A stretch of DNA of 64,000 bases from contig NZ_JAKWBN010000003.1 in NCBI RefSeq assembly GCF_022511585.1, positions 344,673 through 408,672 on the forward strand. The letters run 5' to 3'. Below, piece by piece: positions 42,816 through 51,878 of this stretch (its first letter is position 1; every line of letters starts with the position of its first letter). The notes under the pieces were generated by a model, which saw only the letters and a program-made list of their open reading frames with translations, was not told the origin of the DNA and did no database searches. Origin of the DNA: Shimazuella soli. GTDB lineage: Bacteria > Bacillota > Bacilli > Thermoactinomycetales > Thermoactinomycetaceae. Made by a program: the position numbers and the translations under genes.

Positions 42816-43271
42816 ATGAAGGAACAACCCCTTGATCTGGTGAATTTAGTCATTCCCGCCAAAAGTGACTTTGTCAGTATTGCTCGTTTAGCGGTCTCTG
42901 GGATTGCCAATCGGATGGGTTTTTCTTATGATGATATTGAGGATTTAAAATTAGCAGTATCTGAAGCTTGTACAAATGCAGTAGATGCACTATATACAGA
43001 TGGAGATGGTGACATAAGAGTATGTTGCAATATATTCTCCAATCGCCTCGAAATTGAAGTAGCAGATCAGTGTATAAACGAAGAAGATTTAGAAAGCCAA
43101 GAACTAAAGGCATTACGCGAACAAGATTTGGGATTATATTTTATTGAATCCCTGATGGATCAAGTCGATATTCAAGACGAAGGAGGGGTAGTAGTTAAGC
43201 TGACTAAATTTATAAAAGAGAATGGAGTGGAGGAGCATGCCGGGTCGCCCGCATCCTACCCGACTCGATGA
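42816..43271 (+). CDS. rsbW: Anti-sigma-B factor, serine kinase
   Basis: A 151 aa GHKL-fold kinase that binds SigB and phosphorylates RsbV. The N-box is visible in DLKLAVSEACTNAVDA, and QDLGLYFIESLMDQV corresponds to the ATP-lid region. ATG 42816 follows AGGAGGA. It overlaps sigB by 35 bases. The antagonist gene rsbV, normally just upstream, is absent from the window. Confidence 0.93.
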   Translation: MKEQPLDLVNLVIPAKSDFVSIARLAVSGIANRMGFSYDDIEDLKLAVSEACTNAVDALYTDGDGDIRVCCNIFSNRLEIEVADQCINEEDLESQELKALREQDLGLYFIESLMDQVDIQDEGGVVVKLTKFIKENGVEEHAGSPASYPTR

Positions 43272-44022
43272 AGATCAAATTATTGAGCTAGTCGATCGGT
43301 ATAGGCGGGAAGGAGATAGAGAAGCCCAGGAACAGCTAGTCACCCAGTTTCGCGACTTGGTGGAATCCGTCGCATACAAATTTTCACGCGGGCAGGAATT
43401 ATATGAAGACCTTGTACAGGTAGCCATGATTGGTTTACTCGCTGCGATTAAACGATATGATCCAGAAGTGGGCAGAAGTTTTGAAAGTTTTGCTGTCCCT
43501 ACGATCGTTGGAGAAGTAAAACGTCATATACGTGATAAAACTTGGAGTGTTCATGTTCCCCGCAGAATTAAAGAACTAGGTCCTCGTATTAAAAAAGCAG
43601 TGGAGCAGCTCACCATCAATCTACAACGATCCCCATTGGTTACGGAAATTGCAGAATATCTAGAAGTCACACCTGAAGAAATTTTAGAGACAATGGAAAT
43701 GGGTCGAAGTTATCAAGCGGTCTCCATGGACTCTCCAATCGAATCTTCAACCGAGGGAAATCCCCTGACATTATTTGATCTTGTAGGGGCAGAGGATGAA
43801 GCATTCGAAAAAATTGATAAGCAATTATTATTAGAGAAGATCTTTCAATCGCTCAGTAGTCGAGAAAGAGAAATTTTAGAATTGATTTTCTTTGAAAACT
43901 TGAGTCAAAAGCAGGTGGGGGATCGCCTAGGAATTTCTCAAATGCATGTTTCCCGATTGCAGCGTCGTGCCCTCAAAAAGCTTCGTCAAACGATACGCAT
44001 GGATTTGTCGGAAATCATTTAG
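43237..44022 (+). CDS. sigB: RNA polymerase sigma factor SigB
   Basis: General stress sigma factor of 261 aa. Region 2 reads EDLVQVAMIGLLAAIKRYDP with SFESFAVPTIVGEVKRHIRDK, region 3 WSVHVPRRIKELGPRI, and region 4.2 LSQKQVGDRLGISQMHVSRL. ATG 43237 follows GGAGGAG. The large overlap with rsbW keeps factor and anti-factor synthesis balanced. Confidence 0.93.
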   Translation: MPGRPHPTRLDEDQIIELVDRYRREGDREAQEQLVTQFRDLVESVAYKFSRGQELYEDLVQVAMIGLLAAIKRYDPEVGRSFESFAVPTIVGEVKRHIRDKTWSVHVPRRIKELGPRIKKAVEQLTINLQRSPLVTEIAEYLEVTPEEILETMEMGRSYQAVSMDSPIESSTEGNPLTLFDLVGAEDEAFEKIDKQLLLEKIFQSLSSREREILELIFFENLSQKQVGDRLGISQMHVSRLQRRALKKLRQTIRMDLSEII

Positions 44023-44076
44023 ACACCTGTGATTCTACATAACAAATGCTTTCCCGCGCCCGCTGAAGAAAGCTAC

Positions 44077-44106
44077 AACTTGTCCACTTTGTGGGCAATT
44101 TTTTTT
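44077..44106 (+). terminator. Terminator after sigB
   Basis: TTGTCCAC and GTGGGCAA with one G-U pair and seven T. Confidence 0.8.
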
Positions 44107-44177
44107 CGTTATCCTGTTTTACACGAGATAGCCAAGTATGCCAAAATAGAGCGAACACAAGTTTAGGTGGTGCAAAG

Positions 44178-46334
44178 ATGGAAGTTATGGAAGCAACTGT
44201 AGACGTTATGGATTTAATCGAGCAAGTTGCTCGAGAGTTATCCTTTCGAGTAGAGCAAGTAAAAGTAACGATGGAATTGTTAGAAGCAGGGAACACAATA
44301 CCATTTATCGCGCGTTATCGAAAAGAAATGACTGGAGAGCTGGATGAAGAACAGCTTCGCCAAATTGAAGAAAGATATCGCTATATTGCAGGGTTGTATG
44401 CTCGTCGAGATGAAATTATCCGATTGATAGATGAACAGGGGAAGCTGACAGAAGAACTGCATCAAAAATTAGTGAAAGCGACCAAACTCCAAGAGTTAGA
44501 AGACTTATATCTCCCTTATCGTCCAAAGCGTAAAACTAGGGCGAGTATGGCAAGAGAAAAAGGTTTGGAACCATTAGCTAAAATTATTTTAGAGTCCAGA
44601 GAGACTGTAAATAGCGAAGAATTGGCAGCTTCTTTTGTAAACGAGGAGAAAAATGTCAAATCCATTGAGGAAGCCATAAAAGGGGCACTGGATATTCTGG
44701 CAGAAGAGCTTTCAGAAGATGCTGACACGAGGAAATGGGTACGCACCTATACTTGGAATCAAGGGATACTAGAATCAAAGGCAGTAGATGCTGATGAGTC
44801 TACTGTTTATGAGATGTACTATGATTATCAAGAATCCATACGAACCATGCCTTCTCATCGTGTTCTTGCCGTTCGCAGAGCGGAAAGAGAAGGGGTGCTG
44901 AAACTAAAAATTAAGGTACAAGAGGAAGAGGTTTATACTTTACTTCGTAAATGGTTCCCTCATGAAAATACATATACACTTCCGATTATGCAAGATAGCT
45001 ATAAGCGTTTGATCGCTCCTTCTATCGATCGAGAAATTCATGCGAAAATGCTGGCAGATGCGGAAGAAAAAGCAATTGATATCTTTAAAGAGAACTTAAA
45101 ACATCTATTACTCCAATCACCGATTGCTGGAAAAGTAGTTCTTGGTGTCGACCCTGCTTACCGGACTGGATGTAAATTAGCAGTAGTTGATGATACAGGT
45201 AAATTATTAGATATTGATGTCATCTATCCCACAAAGCCAAATGATCGAGTAGAAGAAGCAAAGGAAAAAGTTTACGCGCTATTAGAAAAATACCCAATTA
45301 GTTTAATTGCAATTGGAAATGGAACTGCTTCAAGAGAAACAGAAGATTTCATTGCAGAAGTGATTCAAGAATCCGATAAAGACTTGTACTATGTGATTGT
45401 CAATGAAGCTGGTGCCAGTGTTTATTCCGCTTCTCCATTGGCGAAAGAAGAGTTTCCTGAGTTAGATGCAGCTAGAAGAAGTGCAGTTTCTATAGCAAGG
45501 AGGCTGCAAGATCCACTAGCAGAATTGGTTAAAATCGATCCAAAATCAGTTGGTGTTGGACAATACCAACATGATGTAAATCAAAAGAGACTATCAGAGT
45601 CATTAACTCAAGTCGTAGAGTCAGCTGTTAACTATGTTGGAGTGGACGTCAATACTGCTTCTCCATCTTTGCTCCAATATATCTCAGGAGTGAGCAAGAC
45701 AGTAGCAAAAAACATAGTAGCAGAGCGTGAAAAGATTGGAAAATATACAAACCGAAAGCAGCTTACAAAAGTACCAAAACTCGGAGCAAAAACATTCGAA
45801 CAATGTGTTGGATTTTTGCGTATTCGCGAAGGTGATAATCCACTCGATAAAACACCTATTCACCCCGAATCTTATCCCATTGCTGAACAACTTTTGCTAA
45901 AACTCGGTATTTCAGTAGAAGAATTGGGTCTGGATCAATCCAAGGAAAAGTTAAAAAATGTCGATGTCTCAAAGATGGCATTGGAATTAAATAGTGGCGT
46001 ACCAACACTTAGAGATATGATTGATTCCCTGCTCCGTCCAGGAAGAGATCCCAGAGAATCTTTACCTAGTCCCATTCTTCGATCCGATGTGTTAAAAGCG
46101 GAAGACTTGGAGACAGGAATGCACTTAAAAGGAACTGTTCGCAACGTTGTTGCTTTTGGGGCATTTGTAGATATAGGATTAAAAAATGATGGTCTTGTCC
46201 ATATTTCCAAGCTCAGCAACCGATTTGTTCGTAATCCGATGGATATAGTTACAGTAGGGGATATTGTGGATGTGTGGGTGCTTTCTGTCGATAAAATCCG
46301 TGACCGGGTCAGTCTCACTATGGTACAAGAATAA
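44178..46334 (+). CDS. tex: Tex-family RNA-binding protein
   Basis: A 718 aa accessory transcription factor (YdcI type). Domains in order: N-terminal helical Tex region (PFIARYRKEMTGELDE), a YqgF-like RNase H fold (LGVDPAYRTGCKLAVVDD), a helix-hairpin-helix region (YISGVSKTVAKNIV), and a C-terminal S1 domain (GTVRNVVAFGAFVDIG). ATG 44178 was chosen because GGTGGTG precedes it. Its place after sigB and before cmpA matches ydcI in B. subtilis. Confidence 0.94.
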   Translation: MEVMEATVDVMDLIEQVARELSFRVEQVKVTMELLEAGNTIPFIARYRKEMTGELDEEQLRQIEERYRYIAGLYARRDEIIRLIDEQGKLTEELHQKLVKATKLQELEDLYLPYRPKRKTRASMAREKGLEPLAKIILESRETVNSEELAASFVNEEKNVKSIEEAIKGALDILAEELSEDADTRKWVRTYTWNQGILESKAVDADESTVYEMYYDYQESIRTMPSHRVLAVRRAEREGVLKLKIKVQEEEVYTLLRKWFPHENTYTLPIMQDSYKRLIAPSIDREIHAKMLADAEEKAIDIFKENLKHLLLQSPIAGKVVLGVDPAYRTGCKLAVVDDTGKLLDIDVIYPTKPNDRVEEAKEKVYALLEKYPISLIAIGNGTASRETEDFIAEVIQESDKDLYYVIVNEAGASVYSASPLAKEEFPELDAARRSAVSIARRLQDPLAELVKIDPKSVGVGQYQHDVNQKRLSESLTQVVESAVNYVGVDVNTASPSLLQYISGVSKTVAKNIVAEREKIGKYTNRKQLTKVPKLGAKTFEQCVGFLRIREGDNPLDKTPIHPESYPIAEQLLLKLGISVEELGLDQSKEKLKNVDVSKMALELNSGVPTLRDMIDSLLRPGRDPRESLPSPILRSDVLKAEDLETGMHLKGTVRNVVAFGAFVDIGLKNDGLVHISKLSNRFVRNPMDIVTVGDIVDVWVLSVDKIRDRVSLTMVQE

Positions 46335-46365
46335 AAAAGAAAGCTAGGTAGATGCCTAGCTTTTT
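46332..46365 (+). terminator. Terminator after tex
   Basis: AAAGCTAGG and CCTAGCTTT with 7-base loop and T run. Confidence 0.88.
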
Positions 46366-46390
46366 TTGCTGAAACTCCTCATTTTCAATC

Positions 46391-46525
46391 TCAAAATAAA
46401 TTTTTATCTTTGCTCTCGTATTCTTTTTTTATAAAAGTAAACCAGCATCGGTTTAAAAAACGTATTTGACCGCGATCTTTTTGCCGAAATGCTTGCATCA
46501 ATTGCTTACTAAGCCAATTGGGCAT
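46391..46525 (-). CDS. cmpA: Cortex morphogenetic protein CmpA
   Basis: A tiny 44 aa protein. MPNWLSKQLMQAF, then an Ile-Arg-Phe-Leu-Asn segment and RCWFTFIKKEY closely follow the pattern of B. subtilis CmpA (MPTWLKKQMQRAF, NQCWYFYRKK), which gates cortex assembly during sporulation. ATG 46525 has AGGGGGAAT upstream. It lies next to tex, as in Bacillus. It shows that the organism forms endospores. Confidence 0.85.
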   Translation of the reverse strand: MPNWLSKQLMQAFRQKDRGQIRFLNRCWFTFIKKEYESKDKNLF

Positions 46526-46671
46526 GGCATATTCCCCCTGTATAAAACTGATATTTACTTATGTTTATTACAGACAGGGGTTGTCTTGTGCCTACACTTA
46601 TAAGAATTCGCGAAAAAAGTATGCATGAAATGAAAAGTTTGAGGGAAAAAGGTAGAAGAGGTGAATTTTAA

Positions 46672-46989
46672 ATGAAAAAACAAACCTATTATGTAACAGT
46701 TGATGGAACCATTCACTCCGAGCAGTTGTTAGACGATGCACCATATGATTTTGAAATTCAGGCAACAGATCAGGAAATAAAAGACTTACAAGATTTGTTT
46801 CAACAAACATATAATAAAGAGTGGGATACTTTTGTCCAGTCGCATATGCCTTTTCAAACAGAAGACCGGCAAAAAGCGAGTACAGATGTAGACGAAAATG
46901 TTCGAGAAATTTATTCGACGATTTACCAATTGGGAACAGAAGAGACGAAAAAGAGCATAGAAAGTCTAGGTTTGCTTGATCTTTCTTGA
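46672..46989 (+). CDS. Protein of unknown function, 105 aa
   Basis: Acidic cytoplasmic protein with no recognised domain. The start KQTYYVTVDGTIHSEQLL and the helical C terminus (EIYSTIYQLGTEETKKSIESL) look like a small alpha/beta fold. ATG follows AGAGGTGA, so it is probably real. It sits between cmpA and the Bax-inhibitor-like gene, transcribed towards the latter. Confidence 0.7.
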   Translation: MKKQTYYVTVDGTIHSEQLLDDAPYDFEIQATDQEIKDLQDLFQQTYNKEWDTFVQSHMPFQTEDRQKASTDVDENVREIYSTIYQLGTEETKKSIESLGLLDLS

Positions 46990-47049
46990 TCAAATAAGTA
47001 TACTTGGAGTTGAGAAATTGTTTTTATATCCATATTGGAGGAATGAGTA

Positions 47050-47748
47050 GTGGGACCACAATACTATCAATCTTCTTCTGCGGTTAGAACAGATCGAGGC
47101 TTATTTCAACGCGTTTTTTCGTGGATGTTTGCTGGCTTACTACTTACAGGAATTATTGCTTATTTCTTAAGTAGTAATATAAATATATCTGGCCTAATTG
47201 AATTTCACAGAAGTATCATCTGGGGTGCCATCATTGTTCAAATTGTAATTGTAATGGCTATCTCGGCTTTGATCGGCAGGATATCTGCTTTCACAGCGAC
47301 GTTTTTGTTTTTCTTGTATGCAGCTATAAATGGGGTAACCTTTAGCTTATATTTTGCTTATGTAGAAGTCAGTACAATAGGTTCAGCTTTTATAATAACA
47401 GCTGGTATGTTTGGTATCTCGGCAGCGATTGGATTTATTACCAAAGCTGATCTTTCTAAAATGGGTTCTATCTTCTTGATGCTTCTCTTGGGATTGACAC
47501 TCGCTACTTTGGTGAATGTATTCTTTTTGCACAGTAGTACAGGAAGTTTAATCCTTTCCTATATTGTTGTCGTCGTTTTTTGCGGGATTACCGCTTATGA
47601 TGTGCAAAATATTAAACATATGAGTGCTGGCATTCAATCCATGGATGAAAACACAGCTACAAAAGTAGCTATTTATGGCGCGTTGATGCTTTATATTGAC
47701 TTTATTGCGATCTTGCAAAACTTGATCAACATTTTGAGCAGAGACTAA
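47050..47748 (+). CDS. Bax inhibitor-1/YetJ-like membrane protein
   Basis: A 232 aa protein with seven hydrophobic helices. FQRVFSWMFAGLLLTGIIAY at the N terminus and ALMLYIDFIAILQNLINIL at the C terminus are typical of the TMBIM family; the Asp residues in ITAYDVQNI and LYIDFI correspond to the proposed pH-sensing pair. YetJ relatives act as calcium leak channels. GTG 47050 follows GGAGGAATGA. Confidence 0.9.
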   Translation: MGPQYYQSSSAVRTDRGLFQRVFSWMFAGLLLTGIIAYFLSSNINISGLIEFHRSIIWGAIIVQIVIVMAISALIGRISAFTATFLFFLYAAINGVTFSLYFAYVEVSTIGSAFIITAGMFGISAAIGFITKADLSKMGSIFLMLLLGLTLATLVNVFFLHSSTGSLILSYIVVVVFCGITAYDVQNIKHMSAGIQSMDENTATKVAIYGALMLYIDFIAILQNLINILSRD

Positions 47749-47763
47749 TTAGCAGTAAGCAAA

Positions 47764-47796
47764 GCCTTCTCACATCAGGTGAGGAGGTTTTTTTGT
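47764..47796 (+). terminator. Terminator after the Bax-inhibitor-like gene
   Basis: CCTTCTCAC and GTGAGGAGG with T run. Confidence 0.88.
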
Positions 47797-47814
47797 AAGA
47801 ATGAAAATTTATGC

Positions 47815-47844
47815 TTGACGTGAAAGGACAAATCATGCTAGATT
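47815..47844 (+). promoter_or_regulatory. Promoter of second tRNA array
   Basis: TTGACG and TAGATT with an 18-base spacer. Confidence 0.65.
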
Positions 47845-47925
47845 ATAGAAGTCGCTTGAAGCGGATAAAAAAAGCTTGCATTAAGTAGCACTTTTTGATA
47901 AAATAACTCTTGTCTTCAAAAATGT

Positions 47926-48001
47926 TCCCAAATAGCTCAATTGGCAGAGCAATCGGCTGTTAACCGATAGGTTGCAGGTTCGAGTCCTGCTTTGGGAGCC
48001 A
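47926..48001 (+). tRNA. tRNA-Asn(GTT)
   Basis: Acceptor TCCCAAA/TTTGGGA, anticodon GTT. It differs from the first-array copy only in the anticodon stem (ATCGG/CCGAT against ACCGG/CCGGT). Confidence 0.97.
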
Positions 48002-48006
48002 ACTTA

Positions 48007-48097
48007 GGAGAGATACTCAAGAGGCCGAAGAGGACGGTTTGCTAAACCGTTAGATGGCGTCAGCCATGCGAGGGTTCGAATCCCTCTCTCTCCGCCA
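48007..48097 (+). tRNA. tRNA-Ser(GCT)
   Basis: Acceptor GGAGAGA/TCTCTCC, anticodon GCT in ACGGT/ACCGT stem, long variable arm, encoded CCA. Confidence 0.97.
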
Positions 48098-48115
48098 GAC
48101 ATTTCGGTTTTCAAT

Positions 48116-48192
48116 GGCCCGTTGGTGAAGCGGTTCAACACACCAGCCTTTCACGCTGGCATGCAGGGGTTCGAATCCCCTACGGGTCACCA
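48116..48192 (+). tRNA. tRNA-Glu(TTC)
   Basis: Identical to 23007-23083; anticodon TTC, encoded CCA. Confidence 0.96.
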
Positions 48193-48197
48193 TTTTT

Positions 48198-48273
48198 GGG
48201 CGTTTAGCTCAGCTGGGAGAGCACATGCCTTACAAGCATGGGGTCGGCGGTTCGATCCCGTCAACGCCCACCA
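48198..48273 (+). tRNA. tRNA-Val(TAC)
   Basis: As the first-array copy but with acceptor GGGCGTT/AACGCCC, a compensatory pair change. Confidence 0.97.
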
Positions 48274-48301
48274 GATTCAAAATATATATCTTTACCTATA
48301 C

Positions 48302-48378
48302 GGGGCTGTGGTGTAGAGGCCTAACATGCCTGCCTGTCACGCAGGAGACCGCGGGTTCGAATCCCGTCAGCCCCGCCA
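48302..48378 (+). tRNA. tRNA-Asp(GTC)
   Basis: Acceptor GGGGCTG/CAGCCCC, anticodon GTC in CTGC/GCAG stem, encoded CCA. Confidence 0.97.
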
Positions 48379-48387
48379 TTTTTTTGT

Positions 48388-48464
48388 GGCGGTCGTGGTG
48401 AAGCGGTTAACACACCGGATTGTGGCTCCGGCACTCGAGGGTTCGAATCCCTTCGATCGCCCCA
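48388..48464 (+). tRNA. tRNA-His(GTG)
   Basis: Extra 5' G pairs with the discriminator C, acceptor GCGGTCG/CGATCGC, anticodon GTG, encoded CCA. Confidence 0.95.
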
Positions 48465-48479
48465 CTTTTTTCACACTTT

Positions 48480-48554
48480 TGGGGAGTAGCCAAGAGGTAA
48501 GGCATCGGTTTTTGGTACCGTGTACCGAAGGTTCGAATCCTTCCTCCCCAGCCA
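48480..48554 (+). tRNA. tRNA-Gln(TTG)
   Basis: Acceptor TGGGGAG/CTCCCCA, anticodon TTG; acceptor pair change relative to the first-array copy. Confidence 0.94.
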
Positions 48555-48580
48555 TTTTTTAGGCAAGTTTAAATAAGTAA

Positions 48581-48656
48581 GAGCCATTAGCTCAGTTGGT
48601 AGAGCATCTGACTTTTAATCAGAGGGTCGAAGGTTCGAGTCCTTCATGGCTCACCA
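48581..48656 (+). tRNA. tRNA-Lys(TTT)
   Basis: Identical to 23375-23450. Confidence 0.97.
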
Positions 48657-48669
48657 TTTTCAAAAATAT

Positions 48670-48753
48670 GCGGGTGTGGCGGAATGGCAGACGCACCAGA
48701 TTTAGGTTCTGGCGCCGAGAGGCGTGGGGGTTCAAGTCCCTTCACCCGTACCA
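48670..48753 (+). tRNA. tRNA-Leu(TAG)
   Basis: Acceptor GCGGGTG/CACCCGT, anticodon TAG, long variable arm, encoded CCA. Confidence 0.96.
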
Positions 48754-48776
48754 TATTTTTATAAACTTTATATTTT

Positions 48777-48862
48777 GCGGTCGTGGTGGAATTGGCAGAC
48801 ACGCTATCTTGAGGGGGTAGTGGCCCTAGGCCGTATGGGTTCGAGTCCCATCGACCGCACCA
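48777..48862 (+). tRNA. tRNA-Leu(GAG)
   Basis: Acceptor GCGGTCG/CGACCGC, anticodon GAG in CTATC/GGTAG stem, long variable arm, encoded CCA. Confidence 0.95.
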
Positions 48863-48915
48863 ATTTCACACATCGAAGAGTTATGACTGTAACTTTTCTT
48901 TTTTTATACCAAAGC

Positions 48916-48992
48916 CGGGGCGTGGCTCAGCTTGGTAGAGTGCCTCGTTCGGGACGAGGAGGTCGCAGGTTCAAATCCTGTCGCCCCGACCA
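48916..48992 (+). tRNA. tRNA-Pro(CGG)
   Basis: Acceptor CGGGGCG/CGCCCCG, anticodon CGG in a CCTCG/CGAGG stem, encoded CCA. The rarer CGG isoacceptor, not TGG. Confidence 0.93.
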
Positions 48993-49004
48993 AACTTCAT
49001 ATAT

Positions 49005-49078
49005 GCGGGTGTAGTTCAATGGTAGAACATCGGCCTTCCAAGCCGAATGTGAGGGTTCGATTCCCTTCACCCGCTCCA
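49005..49078 (+). tRNA. tRNA-Gly(TCC)
   Basis: Identical to 23566-23639; also last in its array. Confidence 0.97.
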
Positions 49079-49082
49079 TCAC

Positions 49083-49112
49083 AAAGAGCTGTGCATCTGC
49101 ACAGCTTTTTCC
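49083..49112 (+). terminator. Terminator of second tRNA array
   Basis: AGAGCTGTGCA and TGCACAGCT stem with a T run. Confidence 0.88.
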
Positions 49113-49196
49113 TTTATCTGGAGCCTCAAAACTTTCTTCTTTTCCTGTTTCTTGGTAAGATAGTATTATTTCATAAACATGGACGGTGTTTAAACC

Positions 49197-49643
49197 TTGG
49201 ATAAACCGATTATTTATACAGCAAATGAAACGGAAACAAGAGCATTAGCATTTCAAATAGGCACGAAGTTATCTAAGGGAGCCGTTATTGCTTTATCTGG
49301 TGAACTGGGAGCAGGTAAAACAACTTTTTCGCAAGGTTTAGCTAAGGGGCTTGGTGTAGAAGAGTATGTAGACAGCCCAACTTTTTCCATTTTAAAAGTT
49401 TATGAGGGAAGATTACCTCTTTATCATATGGATGTGTATCGATTAGAGGAAGACAGCGTGGAAGAACTAGGTTTAGATGAGTATTTATATGGAGATGGTG
49501 TGAGTTTAGTCGAATGGCCATCACGAATTGTTTCGTTGTTACCGAAAGAGACCATTTTTATTGAAATAGAAGCCCTGCCCACAGGGGATAGAGCCATTAA
49601 AATCGATTCTTCCACATTGTACAAGGAGTTAAGGGGACTATGA
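49197..49643 (+). CDS. tsaE: tRNA t6A biosynthesis ATPase TsaE
   Basis: P-loop ATPase of 148 aa required for t6A37 formation. Walker A is [10 protein letters not shown], and the [13 protein letters not shown] and HMDVYRLEE motifs are typical. TTG 49197 is the likely start. It overlaps tsaB by 4 bases in the conserved tsaE-tsaB-rimI-tsaD block (ydiB-C-D-E of B. subtilis). Confidence 0.95.
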   Translation: MDKPIIYTANETETRALAFQIGTKLSKGAVIALSGELGAGKTTFSQGLAKGLGVEEYVDSPTFSILKVYEGRLPLYHMDVYRLEEDSVEELGLDEYLYGDGVSLVEWPSRIVSLLPKETIFIEIEALPTGDRAIKIDSSTLYKELRGL

Positions 49644-50341
49644 ATATATTAGCAGTGGATACTTCTACGCTTGTACTAAGTATTGCTGTATTAAATGAGC
49701 AAAAAATACTTGGAGAGAAGACTACCAATCTGAAGAAAAATCATTCTGTTCGATTGATGCCTGCTATCAGCGAACTGTTAACAGATTTAGATATGACGTT
49801 ATCGGATATGGATTTATTTGCAGTTACCGCAGGGCCTGGTTCCTATACAGGAGTTCGAATCGGTGTTACAACCATTAAAACGTTTGCATGGGCTTTACAT
49901 AAACCATTTCTTGCTGTCTCCACACTGGAAGTTATCGCGATGAACGGACTGCATTTCCCAGGAAATATTGTTCCATTAATTGATGCAAGACGTGAACAAG
50001 CCTATACGGCAGTATACCAAGGGCAAGAAGACCGTCTGCAACTTAAATTGCCAGAACAAATTATTTTGGTGGATGATCTCCTGGAGCAGTTGAAACAAGA
50101 CCAAAATGAGACACTATTCATTGGTGATGATGTCACTATGTTTAGCGATAAAATAACATCTGCATTAAAAGAAAGAGCGATTATGGCGCCGACTAGTCAT
50201 AATCTTCCACGTGCAAGTAATCTTGGCATATTATCCCTGCAAAAATGGCTGGAAACAGGTAAGGGTGAACGACATGACTTCTCTCCTAATTATTTGCAAT
50301 TGACATTGGCTGAGAAAAATTTATTGGGGCGTTTAACATGA
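49640..50341 (+). CDS. tsaB: tRNA t6A biosynthesis protein TsaB
   Basis: An ASKHA-fold protein of 233 aa that partners TsaD. The N terminus [17 protein letters not shown] and AVTAGPGSYTGVRIGVTTIK are diagnostic. It overlaps both neighbours by 4 bases (ATGA), so the block is translationally coupled. Confidence 0.95.
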   Translation: MNILAVDTSTLVLSIAVLNEQKILGEKTTNLKKNHSVRLMPAISELLTDLDMTLSDMDLFAVTAGPGSYTGVRIGVTTIKTFAWALHKPFLAVSTLEVIAMNGLHFPGNIVPLIDARREQAYTAVYQGQEDRLQLKLPEQIILVDDLLEQLKQDQNETLFIGDDVTMFSDKITSALKERAIMAPTSHNLPRASNLGILSLQKWLETGKGERHDFSPNYLQLTLAEKNLLGRLT

Positions 50342-50802
50342 ACTCTATCAAAACGGTTTTGTTTCGCCCGATGAAGGTAACGGATATTTCTTCCGTTATG
50401 GAGATTGAGAAACTTTCTTTCACTGATCCTTGGAGTGAAATCTCGTTTGAAGATGAGATTACTGCAAATGATTTGGCTTATTATATAGTCTCCCTTGTAG
50501 ATGGAAACGTAGTTGGATATGCGGGAATGTGGGTAGTACTGGATGAAGCTCAACTTACCAATGTCGCTCTTCATCCTGATTATCGCGGACAGGGTACAGG
50601 AAAAGAAATCGTGGCTTATATGATCGAACTGGCTAAACAACTGGGGGCTTCCAAAGTGACACTCGAGGTCAGAAAGTCCAATCAAAGAGCTCAACATCTT
50701 TATCGAAACTTGGGCTTTACTGTGATCGGAACGAGAAAAAATTATTATCCAGACAATGGAGAAGATGCCATACTGATGGGGTTGGTCTTAAATGAAGGAT
50801 AA
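50338..50802 (+). CDS. rimI: Ribosomal-protein-alanine N-acetyltransferase
   Basis: GNAT acetyltransferase of 154 aa. The acetyl-CoA loop is [14 protein letters not shown], and [19 protein letters not shown] is the RimI signature. It lies between tsaB and tsaD, overlapping both. RimI acetylates the N terminus of ribosomal protein S18 in E. coli; the target here is inferred. Confidence 0.93.
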   Translation: MNSIKTVLFRPMKVTDISSVMEIEKLSFTDPWSEISFEDEITANDLAYYIVSLVDGNVVGYAGMWVVLDEAQLTNVALHPDYRGQGTGKEIVAYMIELAKQLGASKVTLEVRKSNQRAQHLYRNLGFTVIGTRKNYYPDNGEDAILMGLVLNEG

Positions 50803-51790
50803 AACCGTGATACTGGGTATCGAAACAAGTTGTGATGAGACAAGTGTATCTGTAGTTGTAAATGGAGAGAAAGTGTTGTCGAACGTCATAAGTTCTCAAA
50901 TGGAGATTCACCAAGCTTTTGGCGGTGTTGTTCCGGAAGTTGCTTCCAGGCGCCACGTTGAGCGGATTACGTTGATTATCGAACAAGCATTAACAGAAGC
51001 AAATGTAACCAAAGATCAGCTTAGTGCCATAGCAGTTACCCAAGGCCCAGGTTTAGTCGGTGCTCTGCTCATTGGGGTGGCAGCCGCAAAAGCGTTAGCG
51101 TTTGCCTTGCGTATTCCTTTGATCCCCGTTCATCATATCGCAGGGCATATTTATGCCAATCACTTGGTAACACCTCTTCGCTTTCCTTTGATCGCTTTAG
51201 TCGTTTCTGGTGGTCATACGGAGCTCATTTATATGGAAGATCATATGCGTTTTGAGCGGATTGGACGCACACGCGATGATGCAGTGGGCGAAGCATTTGA
51301 CAAAGTTGCTCGGTTGATGAACCTTCCTTATCCAGGAGGGCCGCACATTGACCGTTTAGCGGCTCAAGGCTCTCCTGCTTATCCCTTGCCTCGTGCATGG
51401 CTGGGAAAAGAGTCACTCGATTTTAGCTTTAGTGGTTTAAAATCTGCTGTCATGCAGTTTATCAAACAAAATGAGCGTTACTCCGAAAAAAACTTAGCAG
51501 CAAGTTTCCAAGATGCAGTGTTGGATGTCATTGTAGAGAAGACATTTCGAGCGATGGAGCAAAGAGGTGTAGAACATCTTGTTGTAGCTGGCGGGGTAGC
51601 GGCAAATAGCGGTCTGCGCAGCCGATTGCATCATAGAGCAAAGCAAAATAATAGGACATTATGTATACCGCCGCTTGAACTCTGTACCGATAATGCGGCA
51701 ATGATTGCATCTGCAGCATACTTTTTTTATGATGCTGAGAAAAAAGCGGATCTGGAATTAAATGCAGTAGCAAATCTCCCATTGGTTTAA
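50792..51790 (+). CDS. tsaD: tRNA N6-threonylcarbamoyladenosine transferase TsaD
   Basis: The catalytic subunit of t6A synthesis (Kae1/Gcp family), 332 aa. The metal-binding HxxxH is in [20 protein letters not shown] is at the N terminus and SGGHTELIY and [11 protein letters not shown] are conserved nucleotide-site motifs. It overlaps the end of rimI. Confidence 0.97.
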   Translation: MKDKTVILGIETSCDETSVSVVVNGEKVLSNVISSQMEIHQAFGGVVPEVASRRHVERITLIIEQALTEANVTKDQLSAIAVTQGPGLVGALLIGVAAAKALAFALRIPLIPVHHIAGHIYANHLVTPLRFPLIALVVSGGHTELIYMEDHMRFERIGRTRDDAVGEAFDKVARLMNLPYPGGPHIDRLAAQGSPAYPLPRAWLGKESLDFSFSGLKSAVMQFIKQNERYSEKNLAASFQDAVLDVIVEKTFRAMEQRGVEHLVVAGGVAANSGLRSRLHHRAKQNNRTLCIPPLELCTDNAAMIASAAYFFYDAEKKADLELNAVANLPLV

Positions 51791-51878
51791 TTTATTGCAA
51801 ATTTCCCTTCTAGATTTTGTATAATTACGATACAATTCGATGATATAGGTTTATTTATTAGGGGAAATGAAGAGCAGT

